A DNA stretch of 64,000 bases from Nematostella vectensis (Eukaryota; Cnidaria; Anthozoa; Actiniaria; Edwardsiidae), in NCBI RefSeq assembly GCF_932526225.1, contig NC_064034.1:13154887-13218886 (forward strand). The letters are read 5' to 3'. A program made the position numbers and the translations under genes. The first letter of the stretch is position 1. Each line of letters starts with the position of its first letter. The notes beneath the pieces are model-generated. The model was given only the letters and a program-made list of their open reading frames with translations, did not search any database and was not told where the DNA came from. Positions 1-13,753 of the stretch are shown here, piece by piece.

Positions 1-638
1 TTTTTTACTTGGACATGACTGGACTCATTGATAGGGATGATATGCATAGCTTTTTTAGAAAAAAATGCCCAAGAAAACATCAGATTCAGGCAAGGTTTTG
101 TGATAAGATTACTTTGACGGTGAATATACAAGAAAAGTACCAAAAGTGGGTTGACACTGCTGCTTTGAATTTATAAAGGCAAATATTTTTATAGAATTTG
201 GGCTCCCTGTGGTTTCCCTAATGGTTTTAACATAAAAATTATCTGTTAGAATATCAGCCATAACTTAAAGGAGGCTTGTTTGTATATCAAGCAGAATTTG
301 CCTACACTGTTGTATGCACCTAAGCTTGCGAAAAAGGCATTGTTCTCAGGCAGTGAGGCAAGCATGATTTTTAGGGTGTGTTGGTAAACACATTGACCCC
401 TGAACCGGCCTGTACCGGCTTTGGGAAGTACCCACAACCCAAAAAATTCATAAATTCAAAATAAACACAACAAGATGAAGATACTCAGGCATCAGTCTAA
501 GGGATAAATGGTCTTGCAGATATGCATCCAACCAAGGTGTTGGCATCTACTCTTAAGCCAAATAATAGCACAGGTTCTTTGACAAATCTCAAATCGAACA
601 AGGAGAGAAAAGCAGAATCACCCCTCTCAATAAAACGC

Positions 639-890
639 TCAAAATACCACACAAGGGGGAGAGATCAGCAAACACAGCTCAAGACACAAATAGATACCTT
701 TATTCTGATCCTCCAGGTACATTTCCTTGGCCTCAAAACACAATGTCCATTCCTTGAAGGATTGTACAACCACGAAAATATCTTCACGTATTGCAAAGCA
801 TTCTGGGAGATCCAGGGGAAAATTCACGAGGGGAGGGCCAGTCAACACTCCTCTCCCCAAAGTCAGATGGTTTTTTATAAGTCTTTTCAC
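639..890 (-). pseudogene. Ty3/gypsy-like RNase H relic inside each array unit
   Basis: On the minus strand of each unit, an 84-codon stretch contains the residues VVVQSFKEW and then, about ten residues on, EDQNKGIYL. The order and spacing resemble the Ty3/gypsy reverse transcriptase-RNase H region, where an 'SF-EW' helix precedes a 'TDH-NLEYF'-like strand. After a frame change the same strand reads SLFDLRFV and later RVDANTL, comparable in spacing to the family's 'SRFDF-I ... KADALSR' end. Stops and a frameshift break it, and catalytic residues are not intact, so it is a fossil fragment. The same relic recurs at +1,522 intervals (2161, 3683, 5205, 6727, 8249, 9771). The match is from memory of the family and is moderate; chance similarity is possible. 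Confidence 0.35.
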
Positions 891-3800
891 CCCGAAGCCA
901 AACGAATCAATTCCAGGTCATACAGACCCAGAATAGCAGTGTAAACAATTTTGGAATCAATTTGGTTTCAGAAAAGACAGCATTTAGGAGAGCTGTGGTG
1001 ATTCATTAGAAAATTATTTTCTCATCCGGGCAAAGCCAAACAAGAAAAAATCATCATGAATCCACCTTTGCTTGCAAATATCCATAAGCAAAGCACTCAA
1101 TTATGCCCCAAAAGACTTCATGATGTCCTGAGACACTCTCCTAATATGCTCATAGCTGTATTTTTGATGAAAAATACAAGCAACCATCAACTTGTGCTGG
1201 CTTCAGCACATCGACGAGGGATTAAAAGTGGGGACCGCAATGCACTGTTGGAAAGCTTGGATACCGCTGACTGGGTGCAGCTGTGTTTGACTTTGACGGG
1301 CTGTATAAAACTCAGAATAGGGGGGGAGGTATCTGTTTTCAGTCTGTTTTTTGTAAATTCAGCTCCAAAAAAGCCAGAAGTCAATGGGTTAATCAACCAC
1401 CCCTAGATTTTAATCAAAATAACTAGACCTTTTTAGACTTGTGCTGTGACATACACCAGTGGATTGGATCACATATATGCCATTTCTAGCAAGTGAATAT
1501 CTTTAACCTAGAAAATAGAATTTTTTTTACTTGGACATGACTGGACTCATTGATAGGGATGATATGCATAGCTTTTTTAGAAAAAAATGCCCAAGAAAAC
1601 ATCAGATTCAGGCAAGGTTTTGTGATAAGATTACTTTGACGGTGAATATACAAGAAAAGTACCAAAAGTGGGTTGACACTGCTGCTTTGAATTTATAAAG
1701 GCAAATATTTTTATAGAATTTGGGCTCCCTGTGGTTTCCCTAATGGTTTTAACATAAAAATTATCTGTTAGAATATCAGCCATAACTTAAAGGAGGCTTG
1801 TTTGTATATCAAGCAGAATTTGCCTACACTGTTGTATGCACCTAAGCTTGCGAAAAAGGCATTGTTCTCAGGCAGTGAGGCAAGCATGATTTTTAGGGTG
1901 TGTTGGTAAACACATTGACCCCTGAACCGGCCTGTACCGGCTTTGGGAAGTACCCACAACCCAAAAAATTCATAAATTCAAAATAAACACAACAAGATGA
2001 AGATACTCAGGCATCAGTCTAAGGGATAAATGGTCTTGCAGATATGCATCCAACCAAGGTGTTGGCATCTACTCTTAAGCCAAATAATAGCACAGGTTCT
2101 TTGACAAATCTCAAATCGAACAAGGAGAGAAAAGCAGAATCACCCCTCTCAATAAAACGCTCAAAATACCACACAAGGGGGAGAGATCAGCAAACACAGC
2201 TCAAGACACAAATAGATACCTTTATTCTGATCCTCCAGGTACATTTCCTTGGCCTCAAAACACAATGTCCATTCCTTGAAGGATTGTACAACCACGAAAA
2301 TATCTTCACGTATTGCAAAGCATTCTGGGAGATCCAGGGGAAAATTCACGAGGGGAGGGCCAGTCAACACTCCTCTCCCCAAAGTCAGATGGTTTTTTAT
2401 AAGTCTTTTCACCCCGAAGCCAAACGAATCAATTCCAGGTCATACAGACCCAGAATAGCAGTGTAAACAATTTTGGAATCAATTTGGTTTCAGAAAAGAC
2501 AGCATTTAGGAGAGCTGTGGTGATTCATTAGAAAATTATTTTCTCATCCGGGCAAAGCCAAACAAGAAAAAATCATCATGAATCCACCTTTGCTTGCAAA
2601 TATCCATAAGCAAAGCACTCAATTATGCCCCAAAAGACTTCATGATGTCCTGAGACACTCTCCTAATATGCTCATAGCTGTATTTTTGATGAAAAATACA
2701 AGCAACCATCAACTTGTGCTGGCTTCAGCACATCGACGAGGGATTAAAAGTGGGGACCGCAATGCACTGTTGGAAAGCTTGGATACCGCTGACTGGGTGC
2801 AGCTGTGTTTGACTTTGACGGGCTGTATAAAACTCAGAATAGGGGGGGAGGTATCTGTTTTCAGTCTGTTTTTTGTAAATTCAGCTCCAAAAAAGCCAGA
2901 AGTCAATGGGTTAATCAACCACCCCTAGATTTTAATCAAAATAACTAGACCTTTTTAGACTTGTGCTGTGACATACACCAGTGGATTGGATCACATATAT
3001 GCCATTTCTAGCAAGTGAATATCTTTAACCTAGAAAATAGAATTTTTTTTACTTGGACATGACTGGACTCATTGATAGGGATGATATGCATAGCTTTTTT
3101 AGAAAAAAATGCCCAAGAAAACATCAGATTCAGGCAAGGTTTTGTGATAAGATTACTTTGACGGTGAATATACAAGAAAAGTACCAAAAGTGGGTTGACA
3201 CTGCTGCTTTGAATTTATAAAGGCAAATATTTTTATAGAATTTGGGCTCCCTGTGGTTTCCCTAATGGTTTTAACATAAAAATTATCTATTAGAATATCA
3301 GCCATAACTTAAAGGAGGCTTGTTTGTATATCAAGCAGAATTTGCCTACACTGTTGTATGCACCTAAGCTTGCGAAAAAGGCATTGTTCTCAGGCAGTGA
3401 GGCAAGCATGATTTTTAGGGTGTGTTGGTAAACACATTGACCCCTGAACCGGCCTGTACCGGCTTTGGGAAGTACCCACAACCCAAAAAATTCATAAATT
3501 CAAAATAAACACAACAAGATGAAGATACTCAGGCATCAGTCTAAGGGATAAATGGTCTTGCAGATATGCATCCAACCAAGGTGTTGGCATCTACTCTTAA
3601 GCCAAATAATAGCACAGGTTCTTTGACAAATCTCAAATCGAACAAGGAGAGAAAAGCAGAATCACCCCTCTCAATAAAACGCTCAAAATACCACACAAGG
3701 GGGAGAGATCAGCAAACACAGCTCAAGACACAAATAGATACCTTTATTCTGATCCTCCAGGTACATTTCCTTGGCCTCAAAACACAATGTCCATTCCTTG

Positions 3801-6800
3801 AAGGATTGTACAACCACGAAAATATCTTCACGTATTGCAAAGCATTCTGGGAGATCCAGGGGAAAATTCACGAGGGGAGGGCCAGTCAACACTCCTCTCC
3901 CCAAAGTCAGATGGTTTTTTATAAGTCTTTTCACCCCGAAGCCAAACGAATCAATTCCAGGTCATACAGACCCAGAATAGCAGTGTAAACAATTTTGGAA
4001 TCAATTTGGTTTCAGAAAAGACAGCATTTAGGAGAGCTGTGGTGATTCATTAGAAAATTATTTTCTCATCCGGGCAAAGCCAAACAAGAAAAAATCATCA
4101 TGAATCCACCTTTGCTTGCAAATATCCATAAGCAAAGCACTCAATTATGCCCCAAAAGACTTCATGATGTCCTGAGACACTCTCCTAATATGCTCATAGC
4201 TGTATTTTTGATGAAAAATACAAGCAACCATCAACTTGTGCTGGCTTCAGCACATCGACGAGGGATTAAAAGTGGGGACCGCAATGCACTGTTGGAAAGC
4301 TTGGATACCGCTGACTGGGTGCAGCTGTGTTTGACTTTGACGGGCTGTATAAAACTCAGAATAGGGGGGGAGGTATCTGTTTTCAGTCTGTTTTTTGTAA
4401 ATTCAGCTCCAAAAAAGCCAGAAGTCAATGGGTTAATCAACCACCCCTAGATTTTAATCAAAATAACTAGACCTTTTTAGACTTGTGCTGTGACATACAC
4501 CAGTGGATTGGATCACATATATGCCATTTCTAGCAAGTGAATATCTTTAACCTAGAAAATAGAATTTTTTTTACTTGGACATGACTGGACTCATTGATAG
4601 GGATGATATGCATAGCTTTTTTAGAAAAAAATGCCCAAGAAAACATCAGATTCAGGCAAGGTTTTGTGATAAGATTACTTTGACGGTGAATATACAAGAA
4701 AAGTACCAAAAGTGGGTTGACACTGCTGCTTTGAATTTATAAAGGCAAATATTTTTATAGAATTTGGGCTCCCTGTGGTTTCCCTAATGGTTTTAACATA
4801 AAAATTATCTATTAGAATATCAGCCATAACTTAAAGGAGGCTTGTTTGTATATCAAGCAGAATTTGCCTACACTGTTGTATGCACCTAAGCTTGCGAAAA
4901 AGGCATTGTTCTCAGGCAGTGAGGCAAGCATGATTTTTAGGGTGTGTTGGTAAACACATTGACCCCTGAACCGGCCTGTACCGGCTTTGGGAAGTACCCA
5001 CAACCCAAAAAATTCATAAATTCAAAATAAACACAACAAGATGAAGATACTCAGGCATCAGTCTAAGGGATAAATGGTCTTGCAGATATGCATCCAACCA
5101 AGGTGTTGGCATCTACTCTTAAGCCAAATAATAGCACAGGTTCTTTGACAAATCTCAAATCGAACAAGGAGAGAAAAGCAGAATCACCCCTCTCAATAAA
5201 ACGCTCAAAATACCACACAAGGGGGAGAGATCAGCAAACACAGCTCAAGACACAAATAGATACCTTTATTCTGATCCTCCAGGTACATTTCCTTGGCCTC
5301 AAAACACAATGTCCATTCCTTGAAGGATTGTACAACCACGAAAATATCTTCACGTATTGCAAAGCATTCTGGGAGATCCAGGGGAAAATTCACGAGGGGA
5401 GGGCCAGTCAACACTCCTCTCCCCAAAGTCAGATGGTTTTTTATAAGTCTTTTCACCCCGAAGCCAAACGAATCAATTCCAGGTCATACAGACCCAGAAT
5501 AGCAGTGTAAACAATTTTGGAATCAATTTGGTTTCAGAAAAGACAGCATTTAGGAGAGCTGTGGTGATTCATTAGAAAATTATTTTCTCATCCGGGCAAA
5601 GCCAAACAAGAAAAAATCATCATGAATCCACCTTTGCTTGCAAATATCCATAAGCAAAGCACTCAATTATGCCCCAAAAGACTTCATGATGTCCTGAGAC
5701 ACTCTCCTAATATGCTCATAGCTGTATTTTTGATGAAAAATACAAGCAACCATCAACTTGTGCTGGCTTCAGCACATCGACGAGGGATTAAAAGTGGGGA
5801 CCGCAATGCACTGTTGGAAAGCTTGGATACCGCTGACTGGGTGCAGCTGTGTTTGACTTTGACGGGCTGTATAAAACTCAGAATAGGGGGGGAGGTATCT
5901 GTTTTCAGTCTGTTTTTTGTAAATTCAGCTCCAAAAAAGCCAGAAGTCAATGGGTTAATCAACCACCCCTAGATTTTAATCAAAATAACTAGACCTTTTT
6001 AGACTTGTGCTGTGACATACACCAGTGGATTGGATCACATATATGCCATTTCTAGCAAGTGAATATCTTTAACCTAGAAAATAGAATTTTTTTTACTTGG
6101 ACATGACTGGACTCATTGATAGGGATGATATGCATAGCTTTTTTAGAAAAAAATGCCCAAGAAAACATCAGATTCAGGCAAGGTTTTGTGATAAGATTAC
6201 TTTGACGGTGAATATACAAGAAAAGTACCAAAAGTGGGTTGACACTGCTGCTTTGAATTTATAAAGGCAAATATTTTTATAGAATTTGGGCTCCCTGTGG
6301 TTTCCCTAATGGTTTTAACATAAAAATTATCTGTTAGAATATCAGCCATAACTTAAAGGAGGCTTGTTTGTATATCAAGCAGAATTTGCCTACACTGTTG
6401 TATGCACCTAAGCTTGCGAAAAAGGCATTGTTCTCAGGCAGTGAGGCAAGCATGATTTTTAGGGTGTGTTGGTAAACACATTGACCCCTGAACCGGCCTG
6501 TACCGGCTTTGGGAAGTACCCACAACCCAAAAAATTCATAAATTCAAAATAAACACAACAAGATGAAGATACTCAGGCATCAGTCTAAGGGATAAATGGT
6601 CTTGCAGATATGCATCCAACCAAGGTGTTGGCATCTACTCTTAAGCCAAATAATAGCACAGGTTCTTTGACAAATCTCAAATCGAACAAGGAGAGAAAAG
6701 CAGAATCACCCCTCTCAATAAAACGCTCAAAATACCACACAAGGGGGAGAGATCAGCAAACACAGCTCAAGACACAAATAGATACCTTTATTCTGATCCT

Positions 6801-9132
6801 CCAGGTACATTTCCTTGGCCTCAAAACACAATGTCCATTCCTTGAAGGATTGTACAACCACGAAAATATCTTCACGTATTGCAAAGCATTCTGGGAGATC
6901 CAGGGGAAAATTCACGAGGGGAGGGCCAGTCAACACTCCTCTCCCCAAAGTCAGATGGTTTTTTATAAGTCTTTTCACCCCGAAGCCAAACGAATCAATT
7001 CCAGGTCATACAGACCCAGAATAGCAGTGTAAACAATTTTGGAATCAATTTGGTTTCAGAAAAGACAGCATTTAGGAGAGCTGTGGTGATTCATTAGAAA
7101 ATTATTTTCTCATCCGGGCAAAGCCAAACAAGAAAAAATCATCATGAATCCACCTTTGCTTGCAAATATCCATAAGCAAAGCACTCAATTATGCCCCAAA
7201 AGACTTCATGATGTCCTGAGACACTCTCCTAATATGCTCATAGCTGTATTTTTGATGAAAAATACAAGCAACCATCAACTTGTGCTGGCTTCAGCACATC
7301 GACGAGGGATTAAAAGTGGGGACCGCAATGCACTGTTGGAAAGCTTGGATACCGCTGACTGGGTGCAGCTGTGTTTGACTTTGACGGGCTGTATAAAACT
7401 CAGAATAGGGGGGGAGGTATCTGTTTTCAGTCTGTTTTTTGTAAATTCAGCTCCAAAAAAGCCAGAAGTCAATGGGTTAATCAACCACCCCTAGATTTTA
7501 ATCAAAATAACTAGACCTTTTTAGACTTGTGCTGTGACATACACCAGTGGATTGGATCACATATATGCCATTTCTAGCAAGTGAATATCTTTAACCTAGA
7601 AAATAGAATTTTTTTTACTTGGACATGACTGGACTCATTGATAGGGATGATATGCATAGCTTTTTTAGAAAAAAATGCCCAAGAAAACATCAGATTCAGG
7701 CAAGGTTTTGTGATAAGATTACTTTGACGGTGAATATACAAGAAAAGTACCAAAAGTGGGTTGACACTGCTGCTTTGAATTTATAAAGGCAAATATTTTT
7801 ATAGAATTTGGGCTCCCTGTGGTTTCCCTAATGGTTTTAACATAAAAATTATCTGTTAGAATATCAGCCATAACTTAAAGGAGGCTTGTTTGTATATCAA
7901 GCAGAATTTGCCTACACTGTTGTATGCACCTAAGCTTGCGAAAAAGGCATTGTTCTCAGGCAGTGAGGCAAGCATGATTTTTAGGGTGTGTTGGTAAACA
8001 CATTGACCCCTGAACCGGCCTGTACCGGCTTTGGGAAGTACCCACAACCCAAAAAATTCATAAATTCAAAATAAACACAACAAGATGAAGATACTCAGGC
8101 ATCAGTCTAAGGGATAAATGGTCTTGCAGATATGCATCCAACCAAGGTGTTGGCATCTACTCTTAAGCCAAATAATAGCACAGGTTCTTTGACAAATCTC
8201 AAATCGAACAAGGAGAGAAAAGCAGAATCACCCCTCTCAATAAAACGCTCAAAATACCACACAAGGGGGAGAGATCAGCAAACACAGCTCAAGACACAAA
8301 TAGATACCTTTATTCTGATCCTCCAGGTACATTTCCTTGGCCTCAAAACACAATGTCCATTCCTTGAAGGATTGTACAACCACGAAAATATCTTCACGTA
8401 TTGCAAAGCATTCTGGGAGATCCAGGGGAAAATTCACGAGGGGAGGGCCAGTCAACACTCCTCTCCCCAAAGTCAGATGGTTTTTTATAAGTCTTTTCAC
8501 CCCGAAGCCAAACGAATCAATTCCAGGTCATACAGACCCAGAATAGCAGTGTAAACAATTTTGGAATCAATTTGGTTTCAGAAAAGACAGCATTTAGGAG
8601 AGCTGTGGTGATTCATTAGAAAATTATTTTCTCATCCGGGCAAAGCCAAACAAGAAAAAATCATCATGAATCCACCTTTGCTTGCAAATATCCATAAGCA
8701 AAGCACTCAATTATGCCCCAAAAGACTTCATGATGTCCTGAGACACTCTCCTAATATGCTCATAGCTGTATTTTTGATGAAAAATACAAGCAACCATCAA
8801 CTTGTGCTGGCTTCAGCACATCGACGAGGGATTAAAAGTGGGGACCGCAATGCACTGTTGGAAAGCTTGGATACCGCTGACTGGGTGCAGCTGTGTTTGA
8901 CTTTGACGGGCTGTATAAAACTCAGAATAGGGGGGGAGGTATCTGTTTTCAGTCTGTTTTTTGTAAATTCAGCTCCAAAAAAGCCAGAAGTCAATGGGTT
9001 AATCAACCACCCCTAGATTTTAATCAAAATAACTAGACCTTTTTAGACTTGTGCTGTGACATACACCAGTGGATTGGATCACATATATGCCATTTCTAGC
9101 AAGTGAATATCTTTAACCTAGAAAATAGAATT

Positions 9133-10526
9133 TTTTTTACTTGGACATGACTGGACTCATTGATAGGGATGATATGCATAGCTTTTTTAGAAAAAAATGC
9201 CCAAGAAAACATCAGATTCAGGCAAGGTTTTGTGATAAGATTACTTTGACGGTGAATATACAAGAAAAGTACCAAAAGTGGGTTGACACTGCTGCTTTGA
9301 ATTTATAAAGGCAAATATTTTTATAGAATTTGGGCTCCCTGTGGTTTCCCTAATGGTTTTAACATAAAAATTATCTGTTAGAATATCAGCCATAACTTAA
9401 AGGAGGCTTGTTTGTATATCAAGCAGAATTTGCCTACACTGTTGTATGCACCTAAGCTTGCGAAAAAGGCATTGTTCTCAGGCAGTGAGGCAAGCATGAT
9501 TTTTAGGGTGTGTTGGTAAACACATTGACCCCTGAACCGGCCTGTACCGGCTTTGGGAAGTACCCACAACCCAAAAAATTCATAAATTCAAAATAAACAC
9601 AACAAGATGAAGATACTCAGGCATCAGTCTAAGGGATAAATGGTCTTGCAGATATGCATCCAACCAAGGTGTTGGCATCTACTCTTAAGCCAAATAATAG
9701 CACAGGTTCTTTGACAAATCTCAAATCGAACAAGGAGAGAAAAGCAGAATCACCCCTCTCAATAAAACGCTCAAAATACCACACAAGGGGGAGAGATCAG
9801 CAAACACAGCTCAAGACACAAATAGATACCTTTATTCTGATCCTCCAGGTACATTTCCTTGGCCTCAAAACACAATGTCCATTCCTTGAAGGATTGTACA
9901 ACCACGAAAATATCTTCACGTATTGCAAAGCATTCTGGGAGATCCAGGGGAAAATTCACGAGGGGAGGGCCAGTCAACACTCCTCTCCCCAAAGTCAGAT
10001 GGTTTTTTATAAGTCTTTTCACCCCGAAGCCAAACGAATCAATTCCAGGTCATACAGACCCAGAATAGCAGTGTAAACAATTTTGGAATCAATTTGGTTT
10101 CAGAAAAGACAGCATTTAGGAGAGCTGTGGTGATTCATTAGAAAATTATTTTCTCATCCGGGCAAAGCCAAACAAGAAAAAATCATCATGAATCCACCTT
10201 TGCTTGCAAATATCCATAAGCAAAGCACTCAATTATGCCCCAAAAGACTTCATGATGTCCTGAGACACTCTCCTAATATGCTCATAGCTGTATTTTTGAT
10301 GAAAAATACAAGCAACCATCAACTTGTGCTGGCTTCAGCACATCGACGAGGGATTAAAAGTGGGGACCGCAATGCACTGTTGGAAAGCTTGGATACCGCT
10401 GACTAGGTGCAGCTGTGTTTGACTTTGACGGGCTGTATAAAACTCAGAATAGGGGGGGAGGTATCTGTTTTCAGTCTGTTTTTTTGTAAATTCAGCTCCA
10501 AAAAAGCCAGGAGTCAATGGGTTAAT
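9133..10526. repeat. Terminal, divergent copy of the 1,522-bp array
   Basis: This last copy reads GACTAGGT at 10,401-10,408 where all six internal copies read GACTGGGT. The diverged dispersed relative near 21,635 also reads GACTAGGT, so the edge copy keeps the likely ancestral base while the internal copies share a derived one. The change closes the 116-codon frame after 72 codons, another sign that the frame is not maintained as a gene. Unique sequence begins at about 10,527. Confidence 0.8.
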
Positions 10527-10942
10527 GATAACAAAATGAGATCTTGACTAGTTCTTTTTTAAGTTATATAGTCTTAACTAGTTTTCAGGAAGTGGATGTT
10601 TGTGGTTAAATCAGTGAAGAAAGCTAATGTGTAGTTCCAGAAGTGTTTTAAGTGTTTTTGGTCCTGTGCAGTGATAGTCTTAGATAAACAGTTGTTGAAA
10701 AGGCAGCATTGCTGAAACATTGAAAAAAAACAATCCAGTGATTCAAGTATTTACTTATATATATATAGGATTAACACGTGATTTACATATATATTTTCAG
10801 TGAAAAGATGAATGTATTTTTTCATAGGGGTAGAGAGAGTGGTGTTATTCATTAGAGGGTAAAAATGTGGGAATGTTGATAATAAAGTTTTCAATCACTA
10901 AAAATGATATTATTTCTATGAATAGCAGTGAAAGTCTAAAGA

Positions 10943-12124
10943 ATGCAGACTGTTTCATCTATTGCTGTGGGTGTGGTCTCACCCAAACTGGTAGTCTCTC
11001 AAGCACGCACCCTTCGAATGGAACAACCCAATAACGCAAACAAAAAATCACAACCAAGCAATGAAGATGAGTCCACTATTTTGGGTATATATATTGATGC
11101 AATGTTATTTTGTTATTTTTGTGTCTTTTTGTCAATTTTGAATTAAACGATTAAAAAGGCTGTTAATATGATATGTGTTCCATCTTGACTCAAAAGAGAG
11201 TAAGGCTAATTCACCCAGCACAAGTATGCCACTATTGGTCTCTGCACCACTGCAACAATTACAACAACAAGTTGTAGGATTCCAACAGAACAACAAGCCA
11301 ACAGGCCTACCAACAGCAACACGCCTACACAGCAGGGAACATCCACTAACCTTTGACAAAGGTGGGACACAGTAATGGAGGTCCAGGGATTATCTCAGGG
11401 GTCACTTCCTAAACCCTTAATAGGAAAATTTCTTGTACAACCCATCTTCAGTTTATTGAAGTCTTCAGTGGCATCTGGGGGGAAGGGGGTGGAGGGGCAA
11501 CCATGTTCTTCACCACATGAAAAACTGGCTGCCACCACCTCTGATTTACTTTTTCACCCCACCACTAGACCCAGTACTTCACCCTATTACAATCACCAGC
11601 CTTGTTTTTTAATTGCAAAATTTATCATAGTAGTCCAGGGCCATAGCACAAATTTTTCTAAAATTATAAGCAAATGGCCAGTAGGGGCGTGGATGTGCCC
11701 CCATCCCCGAATATTTTCTTAATGGTTTTATGTATTATGCCCCTGATATTTGGAGGCCTGCTATGACACTGTAATTATAGTAGTGGAGGGAACTGAGAAT
11801 AAGTCCCAGAGCTAGGTTCTTGCTGGGGAATATTCCTAGAGAACTGTCTCCCAGAGGAGTACACACATTCTTTGTGCCAATCTGATACCAGAGATTTTAT
11901 AATGCACATGCATGCTAGAAAAACAACTATGATAGGAGAGCACCAATAAAAACCTTACACATTATAAGGAATTAAATATCAATAACAAGATAAGGTAATT
12001 CTATAATTATTACATCCATATAACTGTATACAACTAAGAATGCTTTGCGGCTCAACAGCTCCAACACCCATTATCCTGGGCAGTACCCCAGCAGACCATA
12101 CTGGCGCCCGCTATGTCTTCCTAG
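10943..12124 (+). CDS. Candidate Gln-rich exon set, function unknown
   Basis: Three stretches can be joined with consistent phase: 10943-11084 (ATG after an in-frame stop, donor GG|GTATAT), 11197-11361 (weak acceptor, Gln-rich, contains LQQLQQQVV, donor G|GTGGGA) and 12039-12124 (contains AAQQLQHPLSW, stops at TAG). All junctions are phase 1. The predicted product of about 130 residues is low-complexity and rich in Gln, Ser and Thr, like a transcription-factor activation region. I recognise no domain. The second exon can instead join 13604-13753 in phase, so these may be 5' exons of a longer gene (see the RFX-related finding). Acceptors are weak, and this could be chance open sequence. Confidence 0.25.
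11450..11720. repeat. Probable dispersed-repeat debris (G-rich, low complexity)
   Basis: G-rich runs (near 11,476-11,500) and low-complexity text resemble the repeat debris seen elsewhere in the window. No end structure is visible. An open frame of 115 codons crosses it but shows no domain. Confidence 0.25.
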
Positions 12125-12739
12125 TGGACGATTCCAGGTCATCTGTGGTTCCTAAAAATGTTACCCTATCACATCCTGGACGCCTTGGAGAGCTTGTTGG
12201 GAAACAGGAGAATGGGTACATTGAGAAGATGGAGGAGTCTGTTCAAGCAAGGGATAATGACGATGATGGGGGTTAGTAGGAAGCACAGATGAGAGAGGCT
12301 TGGTATGCAAAATGTGTGGCTTAGTTCCAGGGGTTCTATAAGGTATTTGGGTTCCCTGTGGTTTTGGGTTTCCTGTGTTTTAGTAAGGTAAGGGGAAGGG
12401 GAAAAACCTTTGACCGCTAGACTACCAATTTGTGTTCCAACCTCTCTGTTCATTTTATTTCTAATGATTTTTCGACACATCTTTTTAATAAAATAAGAAT
12501 TGAGGGTCGATGAGGTCGATGTGTTGTTACCTGCATTGCTTTATAGGTATCAAAATAAATAGGCAAATAAGCCTAAATAGAAACAGATCCAGGCTTGGAA
12601 ATTTGTAGCATTCTTGTTTTTGTGCCTGTAAAAATTCACATTGCTTTTAAAGACCAGGATGCTGTCATTTATATGTTACCCAAGAACCACTGCAGGATAC
12701 AACAAATGCATTATTCATTGCAATCTTCTTTGAAATAGG

Positions 12740-12935
12740 TATATGCTGTGTTGATAAGGCTATTAAAAACACTTCCACAGGATTGGTTGAGAGGGGCTGC
12801 ACAGTCATAGATAGCATATGGAAAAAGCATAGTATTTGAAGTTGCCTTTATAAGAAATTACCCTCTTCGCTGCCAAGGGGGGGGCATGTACCCTGGGCAC
12901 CCCCCTGTGTACGCGCCTACCCTTTTGCCAGGCCC
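12740..12935. repeat. Dispersed repeat shared with 32,150-32,292
   Basis: The stretch around GGAAAAAG-ATAGTATTTG, then ATAAGAAAT-ACC, GCCAAG, GCATGTAC and CACCCCCCTGTGTA recurs in the same order and spacing at about 32,170-32,290 with scattered substitutions. This is a two-member family within the window. No terminal repeats or coding potential are visible. Confidence 0.5.
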
Positions 12936-13603
12936 CCTAGCTACTTTACCCTCTTTTTATATTCTTAAACAATATGCCTATTTTGGAGAAGCTTTTACTC
13001 ATCTTGAGAACAAGAGTCCGAGTCTACGTTTCCTGTAGTTTTCCAGACCCAAATTTGTTTAAATTAATGTATATTCGCTGATTAATTGAATACCCATAAA
13101 AGCCTGGATTCTGAGATCATTCGGTCCTTTTCTCCAGAACAACCCGTCTGTTTTTATCTTTTCCACAATGAGTTTTATAGACCTGCCAGCGTATCATAAC
13201 CCCCCGTCTTGATTTAAAAGTGCGTGCATATAAGATCATTCTACCCCAAGAAGAATGCCCGATCCGAAGCCCCAAGGAGCTTTAATTCCACATTAACGGG
13301 GTTTCTATCAACAAAACTTAATATGAATTTCCTCTAGTAAAGGTCTTATGCCTCTAAATAATTGAAATAATGGCACATGTACGCGTTTCATTGAGGCGCC
13401 TAGTAACACTATTGGGTAATAAAGGCGCTAGGTGTGGCCTCGCCCTTACTCCCCCTATAAAAATAAAATACGAATAAAGTGAAAAATAGGGTGCACAGGC
13501 CAATAAATGAATTACTTTAAATACTTCCCCTATCAAAAAAGGCGATTGAAGGATGATATCCTAGAAGGCATGTCTTAGAAATGCGATTCTCTGGTGTTTT
13601 CAG

Positions 13604-13753
13604 ATTTCTCAGATGGCGGCTCTGAGGCTTCATTAGACGACGTGAGAGAACACCACGGCATGATCAAATCCAGCAAGTCGGACGATCAAGACAGGCTGAT
13701 ATTATTCGAGGCGCACGTGTCGCGACTTGACGAAGTCGGTAACACGGCAGCAG
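13604..13753 (+). CDS. Candidate internal exon, unknown protein
   Basis: A 150-nt open exon with a good acceptor (TTTTCAG at 13,597-13,603) and a donor (GCAG|GTTTGT). Both junctions are phase 1, so it is a symmetrical exon. The translation is acidic and polar (DFSDGGSEASLDDVREHHG, then LFEAHVSRLDEVG) and its GC content is above the surroundings, which favours real coding sequence. I do not recognise a domain. It joins in frame to 17306-17560. Confidence 0.4.

Larger units (their letters stand above)
1..10526. repeat. 1,522-bp tandem repeat array, seven copies, open to the left
   Basis: Seven head-to-tail copies with an exact period of 1,522 bp (same landmarks at 246, 1768, 3290, 4812, 6334, 7856 and 9378). 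The window begins inside the array, so the true copy number is unknown. Internal copies are almost identical. One visible variant (G to A near 3288 and 4810) is shared by adjacent copies 3 and 4 only. The last copy is cut short at about 10,526 and is the most divergent: it differs at 10,405, has an extra T in a T-run near 10,485, then loses similarity. Less homogenised edge copies fit unequal crossing-over or gene conversion. Each unit has open frames of 140 and 116 codons on + and shorter ones on -. None looks like a known complete protein, and identity between copies gives no evidence of coding selection. I regard it as satellite-like DNA built from a dispersed element (see 21,217-21,775). 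Confidence 0.97.

Noticed and set aside
522-944. 140-codon (+) and 116-codon (1056-1406) frames in every array unit as genes
   Set aside because: Copies are homogenised, so their conservation says nothing about selection. The edge copy has a stop in the second frame, and neither product has a recognisable domain.
1190-1330. 5S rRNA-like 3' segment (GCTTGGATACCGC ... AGGTGCAGC) in the array unit
   Set aside because: Some words resemble the 5S rRNA 3' half, but the internal control boxes and overall length do not fit; only a 5S-derived relic could be considered.
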